Source of the DNA: Bacteroidales bacterium
GTDB taxonomy: Bacteria > Bacteroidota > Bacteroidia > Bacteroidales > UBA932
Assembly (NCBI GenBank): GCA_017961015.1
Contig: JAGCYC010000025.1
Location: 1 to 63,431, forward strand
DNA length: 63,431 bases
Reading direction: 5' to 3'
Shown: piece after piece, positions 26,634-35,400 of the stretch
Numbering within the stretch: position 1 is the first letter of the stretch
Layout: every line of letters begins with the position of its first letter
Position numbers and translations under genes: made by a program
The notes under the pieces: generated by a model
Databases searched by the model: none
Told to the model about the DNA's origin: nothing
What the model saw: only the letters and a program-made list of their open reading frames with translations

Positions 26634-27905
26634 ATGCTCACACTCAAACTCCTCCGCGAAGATCCCGAAAAGGTGATCAGCAAGCTCGCCATCAAGCATT
26701 TTGACGCGCGTGAGACCGTTTACAACATAATTGCCCTGGACGACAGGCGCAAAGCCCTCCAGCAGGAATCCGACGCCCTGCTGGGTGAGCAGAAGAAGGC
26801 GGCCGCCCAGATCGGCTCCCTGATGAAGCAGGGCCTGAAGGCCGAGGCCGAAGCCGCCAAGGCCCAGGTAGCCAAACTCAAGGAGCGTTCCACCGAACTG
26901 CTCGCCGAGGCCGATACCAACAATGCCAAGCTCCAGGACCTGCTTGTCCTGCTGCCCAACATCCCCTGCGACCTCGTGCCTGAAGGTGCCGGCGCAGCCG
27001 ACAACCTGGTGGTAAAGATGGGCGGAGAGGATCCCAAACTGCCCGAAGGCGCCCTCCCCCACTGGGAACTCGCCAAGAAGTACGACATCATCGACTTCGA
27101 CCTGGGAGTAAAGATTACCGGCGCAGGCTTCCCTGTATATAAAGGTAAGGGAGCCAAACTGCAGCGCGCCCTCATCAACTATTTCCTGGACCGCAATACC
27201 GCAGCCGGCTACAATGAGGTTGAGCCTCCCGTGATGGTGAACGCCGCTTCGGGCTTCGGCACCGGCCAGCTTCCCGACAAGGAAGGCCAGATGTACCACG
27301 CCACCGTGGACAATTTCTATATGGTACCCACCGCCGAGGTGCCCGTGACCAATATTTTCCGCGACGTCATCCTCGGCAACGACGAATTCCCCCAGAAGCT
27401 CACCGCCTACACTCCCTGCTTCCGCCGCGAAGCCGGTTCCTACGGCAAGGATGTGCGCGGCCTGAACCGCCTGCATCAGTTTGACAAGGTGGAAATCGTG
27501 CGTGTGGAAAAGCCCGAGAACAGCTATGCCGCCCTGGACGAGATGATCGCCCACGTGGAGAGCCTCGTGAAAGAGCTCGGCCTCAGGTACAGGATACTGC
27601 GCCTGTGCGGCGGTGATATGAGCTTCACCTCGGCCATCACCTACGACTTCGAGCTGTGGAGCGCAGCACAGGGCCGCTGGCTGGAGATTTCTTCCGTATC
27701 CAATTTCGAAAGCTACCAGGCCAACCGCCTGAAGCTCCGCTATAAGGATGAGAACGGCAAGATCCAGCTGGCCCACACCCTGAACGGCAGCTCGCTGGCT
27801 CTGCCCCGCGTGGTCGCAGCCCTGCTGGAAGACAACCAGAAGGACGGTTACATCGAGATCCCCGAGGTCCTGCGTCCCTACACCGGCTTCGACCGTATAG
27901 ACTAA
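26634..27905 (+). CDS. serS: Seryl-tRNA synthetase
   Basis: A class II synthetase of 423 residues that charges tRNA-Ser. Residues about 1-110 form the antiparallel coiled-coil arm that grips the long variable arm (KKAAAQIGSLMKQG, then AKLKERSTELLAE). The catalytic core has motif 2 around PCFRREAGSYGKDVRGLNR and motif 3 near the C-terminus (NGSSLALPRVVAALLEDNQ). It starts 19 bp after the rpmA terminator, with no clear promoter in the gap, so it may depend on readthrough or on a weak promoter. Confidence 0.98.
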   Translation: MLTLKLLREDPEKVISKLAIKHFDARETVYNIIALDDRRKALQQESDALLGEQKKAAAQIGSLMKQGLKAEAEAAKAQVAKLKERSTELLAEADTNNAKLQDLLVLLPNIPCDLVPEGAGAADNLVVKMGGEDPKLPEGALPHWELAKKYDIIDFDLGVKITGAGFPVYKGKGAKLQRALINYFLDRNTAAGYNEVEPPVMVNAASGFGTGQLPDKEGQMYHATVDNFYMVPTAEVPVTNIFRDVILGNDEFPQKLTAYTPCFRREAGSYGKDVRGLNRLHQFDKVEIVRVEKPENSYAALDEMIAHVESLVKELGLRYRILRLCGGDMSFTSAITYDFELWSAAQGRWLEISSVSNFESYQANRLKLRYKDENGKIQLAHTLNGSSLALPRVVAALLEDNQKDGYIEIPEVLRPYTGFDRID

Positions 27906-27931
27906 AAAATGCCGCCGAAGCGGCAGACATC

Positions 27932-27974
27932 GCAATAAAAAAAAGAGTTCGCAATGAACTCTTTTTTTTATTGC
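27932..27974. terminator. Bidirectional terminator between serS and rpsU
   Basis: A perfect 19-bp inverted repeat (27932-27950 with 27956-27974, loop GCAAT) with an A8 tract on one side and a T8 tract on the other, so it can stop transcription from both directions. It overlaps the rpsU stop codon (27968-27970). A smaller hairpin, TGCCGC-CGAA-GCGGCA, lies just before it at about 27910-27925. Confidence 0.88.
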
Positions 27975-28162
27975 TCTTCGAGGAGGCGGAGCTTCTGTAC
28001 GTAGACGGCTTTCTGATGAGCGATGCGGTTCTTCACCGAAGGCTTCTCAAAGTTTTTACGGGCACGCATCTCACGCACGGCGCCAGTCTTTTCGAACTTA
28101 CGCTTGAATTTCTTGAGAGCTCTCTCGATATTTTCGCCTTCTTTGATAGGTACGATAATCAC
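27968..28162 (-). CDS. rpsU: Ribosomal protein bS21
   Basis: A 64-residue small-subunit protein that sits beside the 3' end of 16S rRNA. It begins MIIVPIKEGENIERALKKFK and has the arginine/lysine-rich pattern of S21. The start is GTG at 28162. It is preceded by a near-perfect Shine-Dalgarno (AAAGGAGGTG) at 9-nt spacing, remarkable in a phylum whose ribosomes normally hide the anti-Shine-Dalgarno with the help of S21 itself. The promoter (-7 TACCTTTG, -33 TTTTG, 19-bp spacing) is about 35 bp upstream, and the stop codon is buried in a terminator. Confidence 0.96.
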   Translation of the reverse strand: MIIVPIKEGENIERALKKFKRKFEKTGAVREMRARKNFEKPSVKNRIAHQKAVYVQKLRLLEEQ

Positions 28163-28169
28163 GCTTTTA

Positions 28170-28180
28170 CACCTCCTTTT
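28170..28180 (-). promoter_or_regulatory. Strong Shine-Dalgarno of rpsU
   Basis: On the minus strand the sequence AAAAGGAGGTG ends 7 nt before the GTG start of rpsU. It could pair with at least eight bases of the 16S 3' tail. None of the other start regions I inspected has a comparable match. Confidence 0.8.
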
Positions 28181-28194
28181 TCACTTTGGGACTG

Positions 28195-28242
28195 CAAAGG
28201 TATAAATATTTTGAAATTCCACAAAATATTTTGTTAAATTTG
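28195..28242. promoter_or_regulatory. Divergent promoters of rpsU and the EF-hand operon
   Basis: Minus strand: -7 TACCTTTG (28195-28202) and -33 TTTTG (28222-28226), 19-bp spacing. Plus strand: -33 TTTTG (28209-28213) and -7 TAAATTTG (28235-28242), 21-bp spacing. The two promoters interleave, so one can occlude the other. Confidence 0.65.
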
Positions 28243-28284
28243 CGTGAGATACGAAAACTAACAACAAAGTTAATAATCCTGAAT

Positions 28285-30510
28285 ATGAAAAAGAAAAACA
28301 ACTCCTACCCCTGGCAGTTTGCCTCCGTGGGCGGTTCCGTACGCGTTAAGATCTCCAGCGGCGAAGACATCGCCCATCTCGGAGAACTGGACCGCAAGAT
28401 GTGGACAGTGCTCAGCTGCCCCGTCAAGAACCTGGAATTCGACGAAAAGACACTGAAGCACATCGACGGCGACGGTGACGGAAAGATCCGCGTGGACGAG
28501 GTCATCAAGACCGCCCAGTGGCTCACCCGGGTAGAGAAGAATCCCGACCTCCTGCTCAAGGAACAGGATTCCCTCTCCCTTGCCGACTTCAACACCGAAG
28601 ATCCCGACGGAGCCCGCCTCCAGGCATCGGCCCGCCAGATCCTCGGAAACCTGGGGCTGGAGAAGGATTCCATAGCCCTCGAGGACACCGCCGACAATGT
28701 TAAGATCTTCGCCGGCACCCGCTTCAACGGCGACGGCATCATCACCGCCGCCAGCACCGACGACGAAGCCCTCAAGGCCCTTATCGGCCAGATAGCCGAG
28801 GCCCAGGGCGCTGCCACCGACCGCAGCGGTGAGCCCGGCGTAACTGCCGATGCCATCGAAGCCTTCTACGCCGCCTGCGCAGACTTCAAGGCCTGGAAAG
28901 ATGCCGGTACCCCCGAGGTGTTCCCCTTCGGCGACAAGACCGCCGACGCCCTTGCAAGCGTAGAAGCAGTAAAGGAAAAGATAGCCGACTTCTTCGTCCG
29001 CTGCCACCTTATCCACTTCGATCCCGCCACCGCCGCACCCCTGGATGTAAAGGCCGATGTGATAGGCGCCATCGAGGGTAACCTGGCCGATGCCGCCGGG
29101 CAGATAGCCCTCCAGCCCCTGGCCAAGCCCAGCGCCGACGCCGTCCTGCCCCTGGATGCAGTGAACCCCGCCTGGAAGGCCGCCGTGGAAGCTATGGCCG
29201 CCCTGGTGCTCAAGAAAGGCGCCAAGACCCTGAGCGAGGCCCAGTGGAACGAGGTCCTCGCCAAGTTCGCCCCCTACTGCGCCTGGATGGGTGCAAAGGC
29301 CGGCGCCCAGGTAGAGCCCCTTGGCCTGGAAGCCGTTGAAGCCATCCTCAAGGCCGACAAGAAAGCCGCCCTGCTGGATCTGGTAGCCCAGGACAAAGCC
29401 CTCGAGGCCGAAGCCCTCAGCATCGAGGAAGTGGACAAACTCCTCCGCCTGCACAGGAACTTCTACCGTTTCCTGAACAACTATGTAGTGCTGGCCGATT
29501 TCTACGACCCTGCGCGCAAGGCCGTCTTCCAGGCCGGACGCCTGTTCATAGACCAAAGGTCCACCGACCTGTGCATAAAGGTGGACGGTCCTTCACCCGA
29601 AATCTCCTCCCTGAGCGGAATGTACATCCTGTACTGCGCCTGCACCAGCGAGAAGCTTGGCAAGAGCTTCAACATTGCCGCCGTTCTCACCGACGGTGAC
29701 GTGGACGGACTCCGCGCCGGCAAGAACGCCGTGTTCTACGACCGCGAGGGGAACGACTACACCGCCAAGGTGACAGCAATAGTGGAGAACCCCATCTCCA
29801 TCCGCCAGGCCTTCTGGTCTCCTTATAAGAAGGTCGCGCGTATGATCAACGACCGCATTGACAAGAAAGCTGCCGAAAAGAACGAGAAGTCTATGGCCGG
29901 CCTCACCGACGCCACCAACAATGCCGCCGACGGAAAGGCTCCTGCCGCTCCCTTCGACATTGCCAGATTCGCCGGTATATCGGCCGCATTCGGAATGGCT
30001 GTCGGCCTGATCGGCGCCGCCCTCTCCGGAGTCGTCGTCGCCCTGAAGGGCCTCGCCCTGTGGAAACTGCTGCTCATTGTCGCCGCCATAATGCTCCTCA
30101 TCTCCGGACCTTCGATGTTCATAGCCTGGAGGAAACTCCGCAAGCGTGACCTCGGTCCCGTCCTGAACGCCAACGGCTGGGCCATCAACGCCGCCTCGCT
30201 GGTGAACGTGAAATTCGGCAAGACCCTCACCTCGCTGGCCGTTTATCCCAAGCTCAGCGCCGTGGATCCCGAAGCCCGCAAGAAACGCAATGCAAAACGT
30301 TTCTGGACCTGCCTGTGCTGCGTGGTGATAGCTGCCGTGGTGGCCCTGTGGCTCACCAACGTGCTATCCCGCGTAAGCCCCAAGCTCTCCAGTCCGCTGC
30401 CTTGCTATAAGGAAGTCCCTGCCGAGGAACCCGCACCCGAGGCCGAAGCTGCACCCCTGGAGGAGCCTGCCGAAGCCGAGGCTGTGGCCGAGGCCGAAAG
30501 TGCAGAATAA
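28285..30510 (+). CDS. Large EF-hand membrane protein, unknown family
   Basis: A 741-residue protein I do not recognise as a named family. Residues 61-72 are a textbook EF-hand loop (DGDGDGKIRVDE, with D1, D3, D5, G6, I8 and E12), and about 147-158 carry a degenerate second one (FNGDGIITA). The long middle is alanine-rich and helical with no signal peptide. Two adjacent membrane segments lie at about 561-612 and a third at about 672-694, followed by an acidic Ala/Glu/Pro tail. It is the first gene of an operon with a P-loop ATPase (start overlaps its stop as TAATGG) and a sirtuin. The ATG at 28285 follows the promoter; the frame is open upstream to 28186 but that part lies before the -7 element. 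Confidence 0.75.
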   Translation: MKKKNNSYPWQFASVGGSVRVKISSGEDIAHLGELDRKMWTVLSCPVKNLEFDEKTLKHIDGDGDGKIRVDEVIKTAQWLTRVEKNPDLLLKEQDSLSLADFNTEDPDGARLQASARQILGNLGLEKDSIALEDTADNVKIFAGTRFNGDGIITAASTDDEALKALIGQIAEAQGAATDRSGEPGVTADAIEAFYAACADFKAWKDAGTPEVFPFGDKTADALASVEAVKEKIADFFVRCHLIHFDPATAAPLDVKADVIGAIEGNLADAAGQIALQPLAKPSADAVLPLDAVNPAWKAAVEAMAALVLKKGAKTLSEAQWNEVLAKFAPYCAWMGAKAGAQVEPLGLEAVEAILKADKKAALLDLVAQDKALEAEALSIEEVDKLLRLHRNFYRFLNNYVVLADFYDPARKAVFQAGRLFIDQRSTDLCIKVDGPSPEISSLSGMYILYCACTSEKLGKSFNIAAVLTDGDVDGLRAGKNAVFYDREGNDYTAKVTAIVENPISIRQAFWSPYKKVARMINDRIDKKAAEKNEKSMAGLTDATNNAADGKAPAAPFDIARFAGISAAFGMAVGLIGAALSGVVVALKGLALWKLLLIVAAIMLLISGPSMFIAWRKLRKRDLGPVLNANGWAINAASLVNVKFGKTLTSLAVYPKLSAVDPEARKKRNAKRFWTCLCCVVIAAVVALWLTNVLSRVSPKLSSPLPCYKEVPAEEPAPEAEAAPLEEPAEAEAVAEAESAE

Positions 30511-31664
30511 TGGAAACGCCCTTCCCCTTTTCGCAATATGTGACCGGCAAGAACTTTGTCGGACGCAAGGCCGACGTAACCCTCCTGGGCAACCTGCTTG
30601 CCCAGGGGGAGCACGTGGCCCTGAGCTCACCGCCCAAGAGCGGCAAGACCTCCCTGGTGCAGCAGACCCTCTTTCAGATGCGGCTCTCGGGGACGCCCTT
30701 TACCGTAGGGCAGCTGTCCTGCCTGAATATCCGCAGCACCCAGGATTTCCTCCTGAGGCTGGGCTCTACAATTGTGCGTATGGTGGCCTCCACTCCCGAC
30801 GAATACTCCGCCGTAGTGAAGAGTTTCCTGGAGGGGACGCATTTTGTCTTTGACCCCGCCGCCTTCGCCGAGCGCGAAGAAGTGGTTTCCCTTGGCTGGG
30901 AGCTGGACGGGGACGACATAAGGGCTATGCTCTCCTTCCCCTTCCGCCTTGCTAAGGAACGCAACATACGCCTTATCCTCATTGCCGATGCATTCCACTG
31001 CACGGCCCTGATGGACAATCCGGACGAGCTCCTGCGTCCCCTGGACGAATCCCTCAGGCACGCCCGCGAAGTAGGTGAAAGGGGCTTCAGCTACCTTTTC
31101 CTTGGCTCGGGAGTAAATGCGATGCACCAGATTTTCGCCGGCAGCCGCCTCTTCTCGCAGGATGTGGAAAGGATGAGCCTCTCCCCCATCCCCGATGCCG
31201 AGATGGCCGCCCACGTGATCAAGGGCTTCCTCTCTTCCGGCAAGGTAATGGACCTCAAGCTGATGGAAGGTGCCTGCAGGCTCTTTGACGGGCATCCCTG
31301 GTACATAAACCACTTTGCCGCAATCTGCGACTCAATGACCCGCGGCTTCATCCCCGAGGCCGTCCTGATAGACGCCCTGGACTGCCTGGTATCGGTACAC
31401 GAGCCCCGCTTCGCAAGGATGATGGCCTCGCTCACCACCCATCAGGTGAATATGCTCCGGGCCACTCTCGAGGGGGTAACCCGCTTCAGTTCGGCCGAGG
31501 TCATACGCCGCTACGACCTCCATTCATCGGCCAATGTAAAAAGGGTTAAGGATGCCCTTATGAAAAAGGAAATCCTCAGCTTCGAACGCGAAGAGGCTCC
31601 CAGGATCCTGGATCCCCTCTTTGCATACTGGGTAAAGAAATACTATTATGAAATTACAGCGTAA
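30510..31664 (+). CDS. P-loop ATPase, archaeal-ATPase/STAND-like
   Basis: A 384-residue ATPase. It opens with a GKNFVGRKADV segment typical of AAA/STAND-like ATPases, then a Walker A of the form PPKSGKTS at about residues 41-48 in which the first glycine is replaced, and a Walker B strand (IRLILIADAF) near 150. A sensor-like strand (FSYLFLGSG) follows near 195. The C-terminal third looks like a winged helix (SSAEVIRRYDLHSSANVKRVKDALMKKEILS), common in proteins of this class that couple ATP hydrolysis to a partner. It overlaps both neighbours, so all three operon proteins are probably made together. Target unknown. Confidence 0.72.
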   Translation: METPFPFSQYVTGKNFVGRKADVTLLGNLLAQGEHVALSSPPKSGKTSLVQQTLFQMRLSGTPFTVGQLSCLNIRSTQDFLLRLGSTIVRMVASTPDEYSAVVKSFLEGTHFVFDPAAFAEREEVVSLGWELDGDDIRAMLSFPFRLAKERNIRLILIADAFHCTALMDNPDELLRPLDESLRHAREVGERGFSYLFLGSGVNAMHQIFAGSRLFSQDVERMSLSPIPDAEMAAHVIKGFLSSGKVMDLKLMEGACRLFDGHPWYINHFAAICDSMTRGFIPEAVLIDALDCLVSVHEPRFARMMASLTTHQVNMLRATLEGVTRFSSAEVIRRYDLHSSANVKRVKDALMKKEILSFEREEAPRILDPLFAYWVKKYYYEITA

Positions 31665-32358
31665 CAGCCGCCTGGTAGTCCTTACCGGCGCCGGCGTAAG
31701 TGCCGAAAGCGGCTTCTCCACCTTCCGCGACAGCGGCGGCCTGTGGGAACAGTACGACGTGAACGAAGTAGCCTCCCACGAGGGCTGGCTGCGTAATCCT
31801 TCGCTTGTGCTGGACTTTTACAACAGCCGCAGGGCCCAGCTGAAGGACGCCCGGCCCAATGCCGCACACCTTGCCATTGCCGCTCTGGAAAAGCAGTGCA
31901 GGGTAGACGTTATCACCCAGAACGTGGACAACCTTCACGAGAGGGCCGGCTCCACGCACGTAGTTCACCTTCACGGCGAACTCACCAAAGTAAGGCCCGA
32001 AAGCGGCCTGTACGAACGCAGCGGCAGCGAGCAGGAGGTTATAGACGTGGGCTACGAAAGCGTCTCCCTGGGCGACAAAGCCCCCAACGGACGCCAGCTG
32101 CGTCCCCACATCGTCTTTTTCGGCGAGGCTGTACCCAAGATAGAGGAAGCCATCAATCTGGTCGAAAAGGCCGATGTACTCCTGATCGTAGGGACTTCCC
32201 TCCAGGTTTATCCTGCCGCCGGCCTGTACCGCTACGCTCCAATGGATACTCCCATCTACGTAATTGACCCCAAGCCTGTTCCGCTTATCGATCCAAGGGT
32301 GGTATTCATCCAGGACAAAGCATCCACCGGTATGGAACAGTTCATCTCGCAGATTTAA
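31648..32358 (+). CDS. cobB: Sirtuin NAD-dependent deacylase without zinc cysteines
   Basis: A 236-residue Sir2-family enzyme with the NAD-binding GAGVSAESGFSTFRD (14-28), QNVDNLHERAGS (91-102) and the catalytic H109 in HLHGEL. The Y58-x-x-R61 pair in DFYNSRRAQ is the signature of class III sirtuins (SIRT5, E. coli CobB) that remove succinyl or malonyl groups. The four cysteines of the usual zinc ribbon between HGEL and LRPH are all absent. It is the last gene of the EF-hand operon, overlapping the ATPase by 17 bp, and is followed by a terminator. Deacylase activity is inferred from motifs; NADase activity is the main alternative. Confidence 0.88.
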   Translation: MKLQRNSRLVVLTGAGVSAESGFSTFRDSGGLWEQYDVNEVASHEGWLRNPSLVLDFYNSRRAQLKDARPNAAHLAIAALEKQCRVDVITQNVDNLHERAGSTHVVHLHGELTKVRPESGLYERSGSEQEVIDVGYESVSLGDKAPNGRQLRPHIVFFGEAVPKIEEAINLVEKADVLLIVGTSLQVYPAAGLYRYAPMDTPIYVIDPKPVPLIDPRVVFIQDKASTGMEQFISQI

Positions 32359-32360
32359 TG

Positions 32361-32396
32361 ACAGCGGCCTTCATTTTGGAAGGCCGCCGTTATTTT
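32361..32396 (+). terminator. Terminator after the sirtuin gene
   Basis: A 12-bp stem with one mismatch (32361-32372 with 32379-32390, loop ATTTTG) followed by TATTTT. Confidence 0.75.
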
Positions 32397-32401
32397 ATCC
32401 A

Positions 32402-32436
32402 AAACAAGAGGGTGGCCGCGCAATGCGGTCACCCTC
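32402..32436 (-). terminator. Terminator of the minus-strand giant lipoprotein gene
   Basis: GAGGGTGGCCGC (32408-32419) pairs with GCGGTCACCCTC (32425-32436) with one wobble; read on the minus strand it is followed by TTGTTTTGG. Confidence 0.7.
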
Positions 32437-32475
32437 AGTCGTTAAGTTCTTTCCGGAAAGTCGGAAGGGGGAGTC

Positions 32476-35400
32476 TTACTTGGCAAGCTTGCTGGCTGCA
32501 GGAATGCTCTGGATCTTCTGGGCGCTCCTGCGGGCGGGCACATTGGCCGCGGGCTTTGCGGGAGCGGGCTTGGAAGAAGCCTTTGCAAGCCTTTTGACAG
32601 CGCTGCCCTTCTGAACGGGATTGGCTACCGTTACATTCAGCTTACCGCCATTGGTCAGACGCTGTGCTGCTACGGCCTTACCGGATTCATTCAGTCTGCC
32701 AACTGCAGATACATCGGCTGCACTTACTGCAGGAGCACCTGCAGATCCAGACTTGGTGAGAACCACGTTCACGCCTTCTACCTGCGTGCTGATGAGCATA
32801 CCGAAGTTGGACCAGCCATTGGTAGAGAGGTTCCTACCCATCAATCCGATAGATACGGCAAAGGTCTCATTACCGTTGCTGTCATAAACCGCAGGAACAA
32901 TTTCGGCCGACTGACCGTCTGCGCTCATCACCAAAGTAGCCATCAACCTACCCTTGCTAGGATCGCCCATAGCAACATATGATGTGTTGGTAAGTCCGGA
33001 CATATACAGACTGAATGTATTAGTGCCATTTGAAACGAGGCCACCGGTTTCCTTATACCTGAACAGAATGTTTCCGCTGGCCTCATCGAACTCGGGATAT
33101 GCGACAGATGACGAAATACCGGGATAGAACAGGCCCATTACATAGCTCACATTAGGCACCTCCTCCGCAATGGTATAGGTCCCGCTTCTGTTATATGCAC
33201 CCGCAGGCACAGTCCAGGTACCCAGCCACTTGCTGTATGCGGCAGAGGCTGCAGTCGGGCGGGAGCCGCTGTTCGGGAGAGGTGTGGACTCTCCGAGCAG
33301 ATACCAGCCGCCCTGGTTGGAGAACATAGTAATGGATTCTATGGTTACCTCGCCTGAACCGGTATTGATTGTGGCGGGAGTCAGGACAAGGCTGCCACCC
33401 TCGACGGCTGCGGTAGCCACAACCGTTCCGATGGTTGAAGTCAGGTTTGCTCCATTGTTATACAGGCACGAGAGGATATCATAACCGGTGCTGCCGGAAG
33501 TATACTCATAATCGGCACTGATCTTTTGTACGCCGATACTCATTGTACCGCTTGCGGAATCATACAGGCCCTGAGCAGAGAACTGACTGTGAGCGCCGTT
33601 TACCCTCAGACCACCAATTCCGGAAATGGCGAAGGTCTGACCATACTGACCCTCTTCTATTTTCCAAACACTCTTGCCGGTCTCGGTAGGAACAATCCAC
33701 GTGCCAAGGAAGGACTCGTAGACGGGATCCTCGGGGGCGGCTTCGGCTACGGAAACATCATCCAGGTTCAGATAGAACATATCCGTGCAGTTAAAGTGAC
33801 GGAAGGAGATAAATACGGTCTTGCCGTTAAAGGCAGCGGGTATGGCTATACTCTTCTTATGATAGCCTGTCTCGCTGATGGTTTCCTCGAAAATCTTTGC
33901 CGCGTCAGTGAGAAGGGCTGCGGTGGGCAGTTCTTCAGTGACATAAACGGCATAGTGCTCGGCACAATAATCATCATCCTGGGCCGTTATCCAGAAATTC
34001 AGATAGTTGTCTGCAGTAAGGATTACAGGAGGAGTCACGGCAATGTTATCCGGAGTCAGAGCACCGGTGCCATTGGCGTACGACTGGCTGAAAAGCAGTC
34101 CTGAACCACTGTGTGCTGCAAGCGTTGCTGAATGCTGCCAGTTGAAACCGTCTCCGTCAAGATCGAAGAACATCCAGCCGCCGTCTCCGCTTTCAAAGTC
34201 TTCCTCATAAGGGACATTAACGGGATCGGGAATGTCAAGTTTCTTGGAGAACTCACCTACAGCATACTTACCCGTAATTGCGCCTTCGCTGTCAACACCG
34301 TAAAGCACTACATAGTAACGGCCATAAGGGAATGCTTCATAAGTCTCATAATCTTCGTTATCGTAGTAGCTGAGGATATCTACGAGTTCCGCAGGAGTAT
34401 AGCCGTAAGACATTGAGTAATATGTCAGATAGAAGAGGAAATCGTCGACGGCAGATATAGCCTGGGCCTCCACAAATTCCTCAACGCTAGATACCTGGGC
34501 ATCTACTTGATCGGCAGGATAAACGCTCACAAGGAAGCGGTCGTTCTCGTCGGGATTGGCTACGGAGAACTGAATCACCTCGGGATACTGACCAGAGGCC
34601 ACTGCACCAAGATAACTGGCAGCCCAGCCAGCTTCCTTCTGGAAAGTGATTTCCTTGACTTCGGTAGGGATAAGGTTGATATCTTCCTTACCGCTGGCAT
34701 CGTCGGCATCGACATTGGGAACCCAGCCCTTAACGCTCACAGTCTTGCCTACAAGGGCATCCAGACCGAGGGCGGCATCGGGACCGTCAATGACAAAGCG
34801 CTGGAGGATGGTTTCTCCGGTATTCTGGTCAACAGTGCCGGTAGCAGGGGTGCTGATAACGAAGAGATCTCCGTCCTTGGATACTTCGCCAGCGTTCACA
34901 GTGTAGAAGTTGAAGAATCCGTTGGCGCCGAAACCATAATAAGTATAGTCGTCAAAAGCGACCACCGGGATAGGAGTAGCGCTCATATCGAAAGATACGG
35001 CAGTTACATCCATATAAGGCTGGCCAAGTGCAGAGGTATTCTTTTTACCGGTGAGGGAGAATACTCCGTTGTACAGGCCGGCGGCATTTACAAGCAGCTT
35101 GTCGGTACCGTCGGTCACGATGGCCTGGGCGTCGTTGGCTGCGATAGCGGTAATGTTGAACAGGGATGCACTGGTGTCGTCATCCAGGGCGACCACGGAA
35201 GCGATGCTGGTGGTCACATCGGGATTAGGATACTGGAAGATTTCGATATCCTTTACGACATCGCCGGTAGCGCTGTTCACCACGGAAACAGTGGCGCTGC
35301 GGTAGGCACCTGTGGTGTTGGGTTCCACGACAACTGCGAGCTCATCTACGTGGGCACGGGTGTCGATGACGGAAATCCAGCTCTGGGCCTCAACAGGAAT

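Noticed and set aside
28270..29556. Open frame of 428 codons on the minus strand
   Set aside because: Antisense to the EF-hand gene; glycine- and valine-rich sequence typical of a reverse-complement shadow.
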